Shown piece by piece: positions 48,657 through 57,283 of a stretch of DNA of 64,000 bases (its first letter is position 1; every line of letters starts with the position of its first letter). Source of the DNA: Qipengyuania sp. YIM B01966. GTDB lineage: Bacteria; Pseudomonadota; Alphaproteobacteria; Sphingomonadales; Sphingomonadaceae. The stretch lies in the NCBI RefSeq assembly GCF_016461955.1, contig NZ_JADMNM010000004.1:147269-211268 (forward strand), given 5' to 3'. The notes under the pieces are model-generated. The model had not been told where the DNA came from. It did no database searches and was given only the letters and a program-made list of their open reading frames with translations. A program made the translations under genes and the position numbers.

Positions 48657-48732
48657 GCCGCTTTAGCTCAGTTGGTAGAGCACATCATTCGTAATGATGG
48701 GGTCACGTGTTCGAGTCACGTAAGCGGCACCA
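48657..48732 (+). tRNA. tRNA-Thr (CGU anticodon)
   Basis: GCCGCTT pairs with AAGCGGC, followed by A and encoded CCA (48730-48732). D-arm AGCTCAGTTGGTAGAGC, anticodon arm ATCATTCGTAATGAT (CGU) and T-arm GTGTTCGAGTCAC are visible; 76 nt. A conventional functional threonine tRNA. Confidence 0.96.
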
Positions 48733-48809
48733 CCATTTTCCCAAATCGCGATTGTCACGGTTGCTGCGCGGGCGCATGGCGCAGGGGTTGGCTATGCGCG
48801 GAGAGTGTG

Positions 48810-50276
48810 ATGCGGCAATCACCTGATGAATTTCTCCCGCCAGAGCTGGCCTTGCGCGTAGAGGCGCTGAACAATGCGCCGCAGCGGGCGGGTGCGGATT
48901 ACGTGCTGGTCTGGCTTCAGCAAAGCCTGCGGGGTGATGATCATCCGGTGATTGATGCTGCATCCGTGCTGGCCAACCGGCTGGGCCTGCCGGTGCTGGT
49001 CTATCACGGGCTGCGCTGCGATTATCCCTATGCCTCGGCCCGGCTGTCGCGATTCATCCTTGGCGCCAGCGCGGCGATGGGCCGCAGCTTGCGCAGCCGC
49101 GGAATCGCCTGCCGCCAATTCGTGCAGCAAGGCCCCGATCATGGTCGCGGCCTTGTCTATCGGCTGGCGAGCAAGGCAGCCGCCGTGTTTGTCGACCAGC
49201 ATTTCACCTTCGTTCCGGCAACCCAGCCGGGCAGCTTTGCCGGCAGGGCGGGGGTGGCGGTATATGCCGTCGATGCCGCGCGGGTAGTCCCCGTCCGCGC
49301 CTTGCCCGCGCGGGTCGGCACGACTGCGGCGTTCCGCCGCGCGCATTCAACCCTGCGCCATGATTGGCTGGCCATGCGCTGTCCGATACAGCCCGAGCAG
49401 CGCACCGTGCCGGCCAACCTGCCTGGCGAACTGGTCGAGCTCGCTGACCATGATGAAACCGCGCTCGACCGGCTCGTCGCCGGGCTGCCGATCGATCAGA
49501 CGCTGGGCAGTGTCGCCGAACACCCGGCCACGGCGGAGGCAGCGTCGGCGCGGTTGGCCGGCGTGGATGCCCAGTTCGTTCGGCAATACAGCGCCAAGCG
49601 CACAAACCCCGCGCTGGCCGAGGGCACCTCGCGCCTGTCGCCGTATCTGCGGTTCGGGATGATCGCGCCGTGGCAGGTGATGGCCCGGGTCGAAGCGCTC
49701 GATGTCACGGCGAGCCAGCGATACAAGTTCTATGACGAGCTGCTGACCTGGCGCGAATGGTCGCACTGGCGGGCCTGGCGCAACCCCGAAATCCATCGTT
49801 ACGCCCACCTCGCCGCATGGGCGCGCGAAACGCTCGACGCGCATCGCGCCGACCCGCGCGAGCCAGTGCTGTCCCTCGCCGAGATCATGCATGCCCGCAC
49901 GCCTGACCGCGTATGGAACGCGGCACAGGCCCAGTGGCTGCTGACCGGCTGGATGCACAACAACCTCAGGATGTATTGGTCCAAGGGGTTACTGCGCTGG
50001 GCGCCCGACCCCGAAACCGCCTGGGCATGGGGTTGCTATATCAACGACCGGGTGTCGATCGACGGGCGCGATCCGGCGACCTATGTATCGATGCGCTGGG
50101 GTTTCGGCGATGCGCGGCCGGCGTGGAAGGAAACGCCTGTCTATGGCCGGCTGATGCGCGCCAGCACGGCGGCGATGATGAAGCGCGACGGCGTGGCGGA
50201 CTTCGTCGATCACTGGACCGCGCGGCTCCTCCCTGAAATCGATCTCGCCTCGTTCGACCGCGAATATTACGTCTGA
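48810..50276 (+). CDS. phr: Deoxyribodipyrimidine photo-lyase (class II-like)
   Basis: Light-driven repair of cyclobutane pyrimidine dimers. 488 residues from the ATG at 48810, with GGAGAG upstream. An N-terminal Rossmann antenna part (YVLVWLQQSLRGDDHP) precedes the FAD-binding helical domain; SRLSPYLRFG, WREWSHWRAW and the signature WAWGCYINDRVSIDGRDP are present. The WxWxxxINDR block and length support class II over class I or cryptochrome. It starts 77 bp after tRNA-Thr and ends 2 bp from the convergent DUF2141 gene. Confidence 0.9.
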   Translation: MRQSPDEFLPPELALRVEALNNAPQRAGADYVLVWLQQSLRGDDHPVIDAASVLANRLGLPVLVYHGLRCDYPYASARLSRFILGASAAMGRSLRSRGIACRQFVQQGPDHGRGLVYRLASKAAAVFVDQHFTFVPATQPGSFAGRAGVAVYAVDAARVVPVRALPARVGTTAAFRRAHSTLRHDWLAMRCPIQPEQRTVPANLPGELVELADHDETALDRLVAGLPIDQTLGSVAEHPATAEAASARLAGVDAQFVRQYSAKRTNPALAEGTSRLSPYLRFGMIAPWQVMARVEALDVTASQRYKFYDELLTWREWSHWRAWRNPEIHRYAHLAAWARETLDAHRADPREPVLSLAEIMHARTPDRVWNAAQAQWLLTGWMHNNLRMYWSKGLLRWAPDPETAWAWGCYINDRVSIDGRDPATYVSMRWGFGDARPAWKETPVYGRLMRASTAAMMKRDGVADFVDHWTARLLPEIDLASFDREYYV

Positions 50277-50277
50277 A

Positions 50278-50724
50278 CTACAACAGGTGGCGCAGCTGGA
50301 CCGTGGTCCTGAGGGGCCGGTCCACCTCCAGCCGTGCCTCGTCGAAGGTGGCCGGGCGCATCCGCAAGGGCGGGTTGCGCGAAAAGGCAAAGCCCTCGCG
50401 CGGGATGCCCATCGACTTGTCGAGCCGACCGTTATTGTTGCGGTCGTGGAAGGCCGAAACGGCATAGCTGCCGGGCGGCAGCAGGATATGCGCTTCGGCC
50501 GTCTGGCCAGCGGGGATCACAAGGTTGGCCACTGCTCGGTGGCGGCACTGCGGAAACCCCGTATCCGGCGCGCAGACAGCGATGCGGATCACCCCTTCAT
50601 GGCTGCGCAGTCCGGCGACCGCCACGGTCAGTTCGACACTGCGCGGCGTGGTTGCCGACCCCGCGGGCGGGATCAGAGCGCTCAGCAGCAGCGCAAGGGC
50701 GACAAGGATGGATGCAAAGCGCAT
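50278..50724 (-). CDS. DUF2141 family secreted protein
   Basis: A 148-residue protein with a signal peptide (MRFASILVALALLLSALI) and a DUF2141 domain including HDRNNNGRLDKS, the same metal-loop-like pattern as the gene at 46162. Start at 50724 with GGAG upstream. It is the distal gene in the same orientation as the two-component/lipoprotein group, 135 bp beyond the lipoprotein, so co-regulation is possible but not shown. Confidence 0.8.
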   Translation of the reverse strand: MRFASILVALALLLSALIPPAGSATTPRSVELTVAVAGLRSHEGVIRIAVCAPDTGFPQCRHRAVANLVIPAGQTAEAHILLPPGSYAVSAFHDRNNNGRLDKSMGIPREGFAFSRNPPLRMRPATFDEARLEVDRPLRTTVQLRHLL

Positions 50725-50859
50725 GGTCAACTCCGCTGGCCTGTGTCGAGAAAAAGGCGGGCAGGCAGCGCCTTCAGCAGGGCCATTCCCACCGCCCGCT
50801 GAACGGATGCAGCGCCCTATCGCATTCGCGACACGGTGCAAGGTCGCTTCGCGGGCGGT

Positions 50860-51465
50860 TTAATCCATCGTGAGGAAATAGGTGACGGAACGGTTGCCCG
50901 AATTGCGCACCACCAGCCGATACCGCTCGGTGAACAGCGGCAGCCATGCGCATTCGTGGACTTGGCGCTGCCGGCAGGTCACCAGCCGCGCATCCGCCGT
51001 GCCGTGGACGTGCAGGCTGATGCCGGGCTGCGCCGGAGCCAAGGTGACGCGGGCGAGTTGTCCGCCGTGAAAGGCCTGCTCGCTCCGCGCCTCCCCATGC
51101 GGGGCTACCACGCCCCGTCGATAGAGCGGGCCGAGCACTCGGCCGCGCAATGGCGGGCCGGGGCGGCTCGCGCCCGCCGTCTCGGCCTGCTGCCGCCAGC
51201 GCGTAATCAGATCGGGCTGCCCTTCTGCCGGCGCAACTCCGCCCGCTTCAAGTTCGCGAACCGCAAAGGCCAGGATGCGCGCCGCGGCCTGGTCGGCCGG
51301 ATGGTTCGCAAGCCGAGCCGATGCGCTTTCAGCGACCGAAAGCCAGCCGGCCAATTCGTCCGGCGCGGGGTCGGTCAAGGACGCGGGCGGCGCCGCGCTG
51401 CAACCCGCCAGCGCCGCCAGTGCCGCACCTATCCATACCGTGCGCGCGCGACCCGAAAGCATCAC
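50860..51465 (-). CDS. Putative lipoprotein encoded with the histidine kinase
   Basis: 201 residues. The N-terminus, VWIGAALAALAGC, is a lipobox signal for export and lipidation. The mature part starts with a helical Ala-rich segment and ends in a beta-rich domain with VTCRQRQVHECAW, two Cys that may form a disulfide, and HVHG. No known domain is recognised. The start ATG sits inside the histidine kinase stop (ATGA), so it is translationally coupled, suggesting an accessory or input protein of the two-component system or an output at the outer membrane. Confidence 0.75.
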   Translation of the reverse strand: MMLSGRARTVWIGAALAALAGCSAAPPASLTDPAPDELAGWLSVAESASARLANHPADQAAARILAFAVRELEAGGVAPAEGQPDLITRWRQQAETAGASRPGPPLRGRVLGPLYRRGVVAPHGEARSEQAFHGGQLARVTLAPAQPGISLHVHGTADARLVTCRQRQVHECAWLPLFTERYRLVVRNSGNRSVTYFLTMD

Positions 51466-52838
51466 CTGCCATCTCTCGCAATTTCGAACACCGCGCCCTT
51501 CCCCGGCAATGCGCCCGGTCCGGCATCAGCCAGACGGATGCGCCATCCATGCCGTTCCGCGATCGCGCGGGCAAGCGCAAGTCCCAACCCATGCCCCTGG
51601 CCCGCCGCACCATGGTCTCCCCGGACGAACCGCTCGAACAGCCGGTCGCGCAAGCCATCGGGGATGCCCGGCCCGCTATCCCACACCCGCAGGACGGGCC
51701 CAGGCCGCAATACGAGGCCGATCCGCGCGCCGGCCGCCCCCTCCCCCCGGCCGTAGCGCAGCGCATTGTCGAGCAGGTTGGTCAGCATCCGCGACAGCTG
51801 CATCCGATCGCCGCGAACCACCACGTCAGGTGCAATATCGAGCGTCACCTCGGTGCCATCCTCCTCGGTGCTTTCCTGATACATCTCGCCGATCTGCAGA
51901 CACAGCTGCGACAGGTCGAGTTCGGGCAGCGATCGAAAATCATCGCGCCGCGCCTCGCTCGAGGCGATATCGAGCAGCGAATCGAGCATCGCGACGATGT
52001 TGCGGATGTCAGCCCGTGCGACCTGCGCCAGCGCGCGGCTGGGCTCGGTGGCAGTCTCGTCATCGGCCAGCTTGCCCAACCGGTAGTCGAGATGCGCCAG
52101 CGGGGTGCGCATTTCATGCGCGGTGTGTTCGGTCACTTCGCGATGCGCGTCGGCCAGCGCCTGATAGCGGGCAATGGTGCGGTTGGTCGCGCGGGCCAGC
52201 GCGGTGATCTCGTCATCGGGCCCGGTCAGCTCTGCGCGCCGGTCGATCTCGCCGCGATCTACCCCGTCGAGCACCTCGGCGATCCGGTCGACCCGCTGGC
52301 GCAGCCGGCGCGCAAGCAGCGCACCAATGACGATGAAGCCCGCCAGCAGCAGCGCGCCTACGCCGCAGCGCGCGATCCGCAGGCGGCGGTAATCGCGCTC
52401 GACGGTGCCGTATTCATGCGCCACGACCAGCACCGTGTCGGGACCGATCATGGTCGCCCGGGCAAACACCTTTTCGCCCGTCGCCAGCGTCACCTTGCCG
52501 CCCTGTGACAGGTGCGTTGACAGCGGCGGCAGGCGGGCGATGTTGCCGGCCGCGCGATTGCCCGCCGCATCGCCGAGATAATAATGCGGCTGGTCGCTGG
52601 CGACGGTGCCCAGCCGGTCCTCGATCCGCTCGGTCAGTTCCGCCCGCCCGCTGCTGGCATAAATGTCGACCAGCCCGGCAAGGTCCACATCGACCTCGCG
52701 AATCAGCCGGTTCTCGATGCTGTCCTCGAGCACGCGATTGAGGAACAGCGCCCCGCCGCCCAGCAAGACCACCGTCGCCAGCGCGGTAATCGCCGTATAG
52801 CGCGCCAGGAGCGAATGGTTGAGGAAGCGCAGGAACAT
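51462..52838 (-). CDS. Sensor histidine kinase
   Basis: 458 residues. Two membrane helices (about residues 11-33 and 155-177) enclose a periplasmic sensor domain of roughly 120 residues. A HAMP region (RRLRQRVDRIAEVLDGVDRGEIDRRA) leads to the H-box HEMRTPL with phospho-acceptor His at about 241, an N-box (LTNLLDNALRYG), and the G1 and G2 boxes (WDSGPGIPDG, GHGLGLALARA). All catalytic elements are present. Start at 52838, 5 bp after the response regulator stop. The ligand is unknown. Confidence 0.93.
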   Translation of the reverse strand: MFLRFLNHSLLARYTAITALATVVLLGGGALFLNRVLEDSIENRLIREVDVDLAGLVDIYASSGRAELTERIEDRLGTVASDQPHYYLGDAAGNRAAGNIARLPPLSTHLSQGGKVTLATGEKVFARATMIGPDTVLVVAHEYGTVERDYRRLRIARCGVGALLLAGFIVIGALLARRLRQRVDRIAEVLDGVDRGEIDRRAELTGPDDEITALARATNRTIARYQALADAHREVTEHTAHEMRTPLAHLDYRLGKLADDETATEPSRALAQVARADIRNIVAMLDSLLDIASSEARRDDFRSLPELDLSQLCLQIGEMYQESTEEDGTEVTLDIAPDVVVRGDRMQLSRMLTNLLDNALRYGRGEGAAGARIGLVLRPGPVLRVWDSGPGIPDGLRDRLFERFVRGDHGAAGQGHGLGLALARAIAERHGWRIRLADAGPGALPGKGAVFEIARDGR

Positions 52839-52843
52839 GCCGC

Positions 52844-53527
52844 TCAGCCCGGCTGGCAAGCCAGCAGGCGATAGCCGGTGCCCCAGATCGTTTCCAGCAC
52901 CGGTTCGGGGTGGGCCGCCTCGAGCTTGCGGCGCAGACGCCCGATACTGACATCGACGACATTGGTCTGCGGGTCGAAATGCAGCTTCCACACCGCGGCG
53001 AGCAGCATCTCGCGCGTTACCACATCGCCCCCATGATCGATGAAGAATTTGAGCAGCTCGTATTCGCGCGGTGAGAGCGGGACATGGACACCGCGCCGAA
53101 ACACGGTGCGCGCGCGGACATGGCATTCGATATCACCAAAGGTTACGATGGCGCCATTTTCCTGCTGCGCGCTGCGGCGGGCCAGCGCGCTGATGCGCGC
53201 GAGCAGCTCCTGCCTGTCATAGGGTTTGGCCAGATAGTCGTCAGCACCGCCGTCGAGGCCTTCGACCCGCTCTTCGCTGCGGCCAAGGGCCGAGAGCATC
53301 AGGATCGGCCACGAACAGCCCTTGCTGCGCAGCCGCCGGGCCACTTCGAGACCCGTCCCGTCGGGCAGCATCCGGTCGAGAATGATGATGTCGAATGGCC
53401 CTTCGCCGGCGCGAGCAAGCCCGTCAGCGGCGCTCGCGGCATGGACAATCGCGTGACCCGCTTCACCCAGTTGCTCGCGCAGGATGCGCGCGGTTTCCGG
53501 GTCGTCCTCGATCAGCAGAATGTCCAT
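52844..53527 (-). CDS. OmpR/PhoB-family response regulator
   Basis: 227 residues. Receiver domain with acidic pocket (IEDD), phospho-acceptor Asp at residue 51 (ILDRMLPDG), a switch Ser (LMLSALGRS) and Lys (LAKPY). The C-terminal winged helix has LSPREYELLKFF and the recognition helix region NVVDVSIGRLRRKL. It is the first gene of the RR-HK-lipoprotein transcript and is divergent from the CHAT protein across 168 bp that contain repeated GTCACC sites, its likely target. Confidence 0.94.
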   Translation of the reverse strand: MDILLIEDDPETARILREQLGEAGHAIVHAASAADGLARAGEGPFDIIILDRMLPDGTGLEVARRLRSKGCSWPILMLSALGRSEERVEGLDGGADDYLAKPYDRQELLARISALARRSAQQENGAIVTFGDIECHVRARTVFRRGVHVPLSPREYELLKFFIDHGGDVVTREMLLAAVWKLHFDPQTNVVDVSIGRLRRKLEAAHPEPVLETIWGTGYRLLACQPG

Positions 53528-53592
53528 CGCGTAACCCCGTTGCCCGCAGCGTGCTTGCGGGATGGCTGGCTGACGCGCCAACAAAACATCCC

Positions 53593-53619
53593 GTCACCAT
53601 GATGACAAATCTTGTCACC
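53593..53619. promoter_or_regulatory. Candidate operator between response regulator and CHAT genes
   Basis: GTCACC occurs at 53593-53598 and again at 53614-53619, a 21-bp repeat distance (two helical turns, as OmpR-family dimers prefer). Between them is a perfect inverted repeat TGACAA-ATC-TTGTCA (53603-53617). The site lies midway in the divergent gap. Confidence 0.5.
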
Positions 53620-53695
53620 GTCCGTCTTTCGCGCCAATCCCTGTTGGCAGCGCAAGGGTGCGCGCCTCATGGGTCGCTTGCTGTGAGGAGAGGGC

Positions 53696-56653
53696 ATGGC
53701 GGGTCGCAATGCGGGCGTGAGCGCGTGGCTGGGAGCGGCCACACTGGTGGCAGCAGCGGGCTGGCCGCTTTCGGCAATGGCGCAGGAACAACCGGCACAG
53801 CCGGCGCAATCGCTGGCAGAGCGGCTGCGCGCGCTGAAAGTTATGGACGCATCCGGCGATCCGGCTGCTGCGTTGATGCATACCGACGCAACCATTGCCG
53901 AGGCCGAAGCCGATCCGGCGACGATTGCCGAAGACTTGCTGTATGCTCGCGCCGCGCGGGCCGGCGCGCTCTTCTGGTTGCGCCGCCATGACGAGGCGCT
54001 GGCGATCTTGCGCGAGGTCGATGCGGCGCTGGTTGCTGCCGGCGGCCCGCCGACCACCGACTGGTCCCAGCTGATCAATAATATCGGTTCAGTGCTGTCG
54101 ACGCAGGGCAAGCTCGAGGAGGCGATGGCCTTCAAGCAGCGCGCTCTTGTCATGACCCGCGCGCTCGCCGGCGAACAGAGTATGGAATATGCCAGCGTGC
54201 TGTATGGCATCGCGCTGGTCGAATATCGGCAAGGCGATTTTCTTGCCGCCCTGCCCAAGGTCGAACAGGCGCTGGAGATCGCTCGCCGGGCTGCCGACGC
54301 CAATGGCGAAGCGAAGGATCAGGTGGCGATCTACTGGCTCAGCCTGTCGGCGCTGCGCAGCCAGGCGGGCGACCAGACCGCCAGCATCGCCGCGGGGCGC
54401 GGCGCGGCGCTGTACGCCGAGGCCAACCTGCCGGCAAATCACCGGGTGACGATGGCCGCGCTCCATCAATTGGGTGTGGCGCTGATCGATGCCGGGCTGT
54501 TCGGCCAGGCCGAACCCGTCCTGCAGCGCGCGCTCGCCATGCGGCTGGCGACGCACCCGGCCGACGATCCGGACCTCGCCATGTCCTATCATGCGATCGG
54601 CTTCGCGCTGAGCGGGTCGGGGCGCTATGCCGACGCATACGAATATTACACCAAGGCGGCCGAAATCTTTTCTGCCAATCCGGACAGCGGCAATCCAGGC
54701 GCGATTGCCACCTCGCTTGGCCAGATTGCGTATGTTTTGCGCCAGCAGGGCCGCAGCGACGAAGCGCTGGCCATGTGGCGCCGCGCAGTCGACACAGCCC
54801 GGCGGGTGAGCCCAACGCCTGAACATCGCGATGTCGCGCTGGCCGAGGCGAATCTCGCTGCCGTGCTGGTCGATCAGGGCCAGCTGGCCGAGGCCCGCCC
54901 GCTGAGCGAACATGCGCTCGCCGCCCTGCGCCGGGTGACGCTGCCTGAAAATCCCCACCGCGTTCGGGCCAGCGTCAATTATGGACACCTTCTGCTGGCC
55001 GAAGGCAAACCGGCCGAAGCGCTCGCCGCCGCCAAGGAAGGGACAAGCGCAGCTCGCACCATGCTGCTGGACCGGGCGACCCCGCGCGCCGACCGCTTCC
55101 GCCTGTCCGAGCAATATCGCTCGGCCTTTGTCGACCTAGCTCGTATCGCCTTCGCCGCGGGGGACCAGGCGGCTGCCTTCGACGCGCTGCAGATGGCCAA
55201 TCTGGGTGATCTTTCGACGGCCTTCTCGGCCCTGTCGGCGCGCGGCGCTGCAACCACTCCGGAGCAATCCGCCGCACTTGAACACTATCTGCAGCTAACG
55301 GCCGAGGCGACCAGGCTGCGCAAGACGCTCAGCAGTGCGGTCGGCAGCGGGGATGCGGCGGCGATAGAACTGGCCAATGCGAAAGTCGTCACCGCCGACG
55401 AGCAGCTGCGCGCTGCCGATGCCGACCTCTCGCTGGTGATGCCCGCATTCCGCCGCACCGCCATGGTCGAGCCCCTGCCCCTCGCTCAGCTTCAGGCGCG
55501 ATTGTCACCGGGCCGCACGGTGCTGGTCTATGCGGAAGGGACCGGCAACGCAGCAGTCATGGCAGTGACCCGCGACCGCGTGGCCAGCAGCGTTCTTGCG
55601 GGAAACAGCCAGTCGCTTCACCGCGAAATAGAAGCAGTCCGCGCCTCGATCGAACAGGGCGTCGCGAGCAGCGGCGCGGCCAGCTTCAACCGGCAGGCCG
55701 CTCACCGGCTTTACCGAACGCTGGTTCCCGATGCGCTCCGCCCGCTGGTCGAACCGGCAGCGCGGCTCGACATTCTGGCCGGCGGCGCGATTGCCAGCGT
55801 GCCCTTCGCGGCATTGGTGACCGAGCCCCCAAATGGCGATGACACAAACCGCGCCGCGCTGGCCGAAACCGCCTGGCTGATCCGCCGCAGCGAAATCGCC
55901 GTCCCTCTTACGATCAACGCCATAGCGGCACCGCCGGCGCGCCCTGGCGCGTCCAAGGGTTTCACCGGGATCGGCGCGCCCAGCCTCGCCGGCCCGCCGG
56001 GAAATGCCGATGCGGGGCCCGCCACGCTGCGTGCGGCGGTGCGCACGGCATCGCTCGGCAAATCCCCGGCGCTCGATCTGCCCGATCTGCCCCGTGCCGA
56101 GGGCGAGCTGCGCGCGATGGCCGCCGAGCTGCCCGCGCCCCACCGGCTCCTGCTGGGCGCCGAGGCGACCGAAGCCAGGCTCCGCGCCACTCCGCTGGGC
56201 GATGCTGCGGTGATCGCCTTTGCCACCCATGGCCTGGTCGGCGGCTACAGCCGCAGCCTGACCGAGCCGGCGCTGGTCCTCACGCCGGCACGCGACGGCA
56301 GCGAGGAGGATGGACTGCTGACCGCCAGTGAAGTCGCCCAGATGCAGCTATCGGCCGACTGGATTATCCTGTCGGCTTGCGACACCAGCGCCGGCGACGG
56401 TGGCGGCGGGCCGGTCTATTCGGGGCTTGCCCAGGCGTTCTTCGCGGCGGGTGCGCGCGCGATGCTGCTGTCGCACTGGCGCGTGCGCGACGACATCGCC
56501 GCGCGCCTGACGGTCGACACGATCCGCCACGTCCGCGCCGGTATGGGCCGCGCCGCCGCCCTGCGCCGCGCGCAACTGGCACTGATCGACGACACCGCGA
56601 CGCCTGGCGCCGCGCACCCGGCAACCTGGGCGCCGCTGATCGTGATCGAATAG
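53696..56653 (+). CDS. Secreted TPR-CHAT protein (caspase-like peptidase domain)
   Basis: 985 residues. A signal peptide ends near SAMAQ, so the protein is exported. Then come many TPR-type repeats (roughly residues 35-450, for instance GKLEEAMAFKQRALVMTRAL and GRSDEALAMWRRAVDTARR), a coiled linker, and a C-terminal CHAT domain from about 580. The catalytic dyad is intact: His about 845 in FATHGLVGG and Cys about 895 in LSACDTSAGD. CHAT enzymes are caspase-like proteases; TPR repeats bind a target or trigger. GAGGAGAGG precedes the ATG. It is divergent from the two-component genes, which probably regulate it. The substrate is unknown. Confidence 0.9.
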   Translation: MAGRNAGVSAWLGAATLVAAAGWPLSAMAQEQPAQPAQSLAERLRALKVMDASGDPAAALMHTDATIAEAEADPATIAEDLLYARAARAGALFWLRRHDEALAILREVDAALVAAGGPPTTDWSQLINNIGSVLSTQGKLEEAMAFKQRALVMTRALAGEQSMEYASVLYGIALVEYRQGDFLAALPKVEQALEIARRAADANGEAKDQVAIYWLSLSALRSQAGDQTASIAAGRGAALYAEANLPANHRVTMAALHQLGVALIDAGLFGQAEPVLQRALAMRLATHPADDPDLAMSYHAIGFALSGSGRYADAYEYYTKAAEIFSANPDSGNPGAIATSLGQIAYVLRQQGRSDEALAMWRRAVDTARRVSPTPEHRDVALAEANLAAVLVDQGQLAEARPLSEHALAALRRVTLPENPHRVRASVNYGHLLLAEGKPAEALAAAKEGTSAARTMLLDRATPRADRFRLSEQYRSAFVDLARIAFAAGDQAAAFDALQMANLGDLSTAFSALSARGAATTPEQSAALEHYLQLTAEATRLRKTLSSAVGSGDAAAIELANAKVVTADEQLRAADADLSLVMPAFRRTAMVEPLPLAQLQARLSPGRTVLVYAEGTGNAAVMAVTRDRVASSVLAGNSQSLHREIEAVRASIEQGVASSGAASFNRQAAHRLYRTLVPDALRPLVEPAARLDILAGGAIASVPFAALVTEPPNGDDTNRAALAETAWLIRRSEIAVPLTINAIAAPPARPGASKGFTGIGAPSLAGPPGNADAGPATLRAAVRTASLGKSPALDLPDLPRAEGELRAMAAELPAPHRLLLGAEATEARLRATPLGDAAVIAFATHGLVGGYSRSLTEPALVLTPARDGSEEDGLLTASEVAQMQLSADWIILSACDTSAGDGGGGPVYSGLAQAFFAAGARAMLLSHWRVRDDIAARLTVDTIRHVRAGMGRAAALRRAQLALIDDTATPGAAHPATWAPLIVIE

Positions 56654-56738
56654 GGCTGGCGCACCCGACCTGACAACGATGGGCACTTATATCAATGGGA
56701 GATTTTCATCGCAACGTTGGCTTAGCCGCAGCTCGTGG

Positions 56739-57283
56739 GCCTATTCCGTTGAAGAAGTCGCTGCCGAAGCGGTCGGATAGCGACGACTGACAGCGGACGA
56801 GCGTCCTTGCCGTCCGGCTAGGCGGGTGCGAGGCCCGGCCTCGGCCTCGTCTTGGCGAGTTTGCGGAGGTTCTGGGCTGCTGTGGCAAGGTGGAACTGGT
56901 CTTTCGCTCCCTTGGCACCGCGCAGACGCAAGCGGTCCAGCTTGAGGATGCGCTTGAGGTGCGCGAACAGCATCTCGATCTTCTTTCGCTGGCGACTGGA
57001 GACGAGGAAGGCATCGCTGGCGGTGATCTCGCGGGTAAGATCTCGTGCGCCTTCGTGGACCGACCGGGTCACCTTGCGGGCTGGCATGTTGGGCGTGCAA
57101 CGTTGCCGCAGGGCGCAGGCCTGACAGTCTTGCTGCCGGGCGCGGTAACGGATCGACCCGTCCTTATCGATCCAGCTACGCGGCGTGCTGAAGTTGCGAT
57201 TTAAGCGTCGCAGCCGATTGCCAGCTGGGCAGATATAGCTGTCATCTTCGTGGTCATAGGTGAAGTCGGGGTGCCGCGCCCGA
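56739..57283 (-). mobile_element. Remnant of an IS1182-like insertion sequence
   Basis: The 3' half of a transposase gene plus its downstream end. The element's outer end probably lies near 56739-56761, where CCTATTCCGTTGAAGAAGTCG resembles sphingomonad IS termini; the opposite inverted repeat and the 5' half are missing, replaced by Rhs-like sequence from about 57284. It cannot transpose by itself. Confidence 0.65.
56818..57283 (-). pseudogene. Transposase fragment (IS1182/DDE type, C-terminal part)
   Basis: The readable part begins near RHPDFTYDHEDD (about 57283) and includes the Cys-rich block CPAGNR...CQACALRQRCTP and the final catalytic Glu motif in KKIEMLFAHLKRILKL, ending in a TAG at 56820-56818. 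Roughly the C-terminal 150 residues survive. The frame is open further upstream, but that sequence is antisense to the Rhs fragment and is not transposase. The N-terminal DDE aspartates are lost, so it is inactive. Confidence 0.8.

Noticed and set aside
51321..52508. 395-codon frame on the + strand opposite the histidine kinase
   Set aside because: Antisense to all conserved kinase boxes and with no family match.
56654..56738. Short frames between the CHAT gene and the IS remnant
   Set aside because: No RBS, no conserved motif, only 85 bp outside the IS; treated as intergenic.
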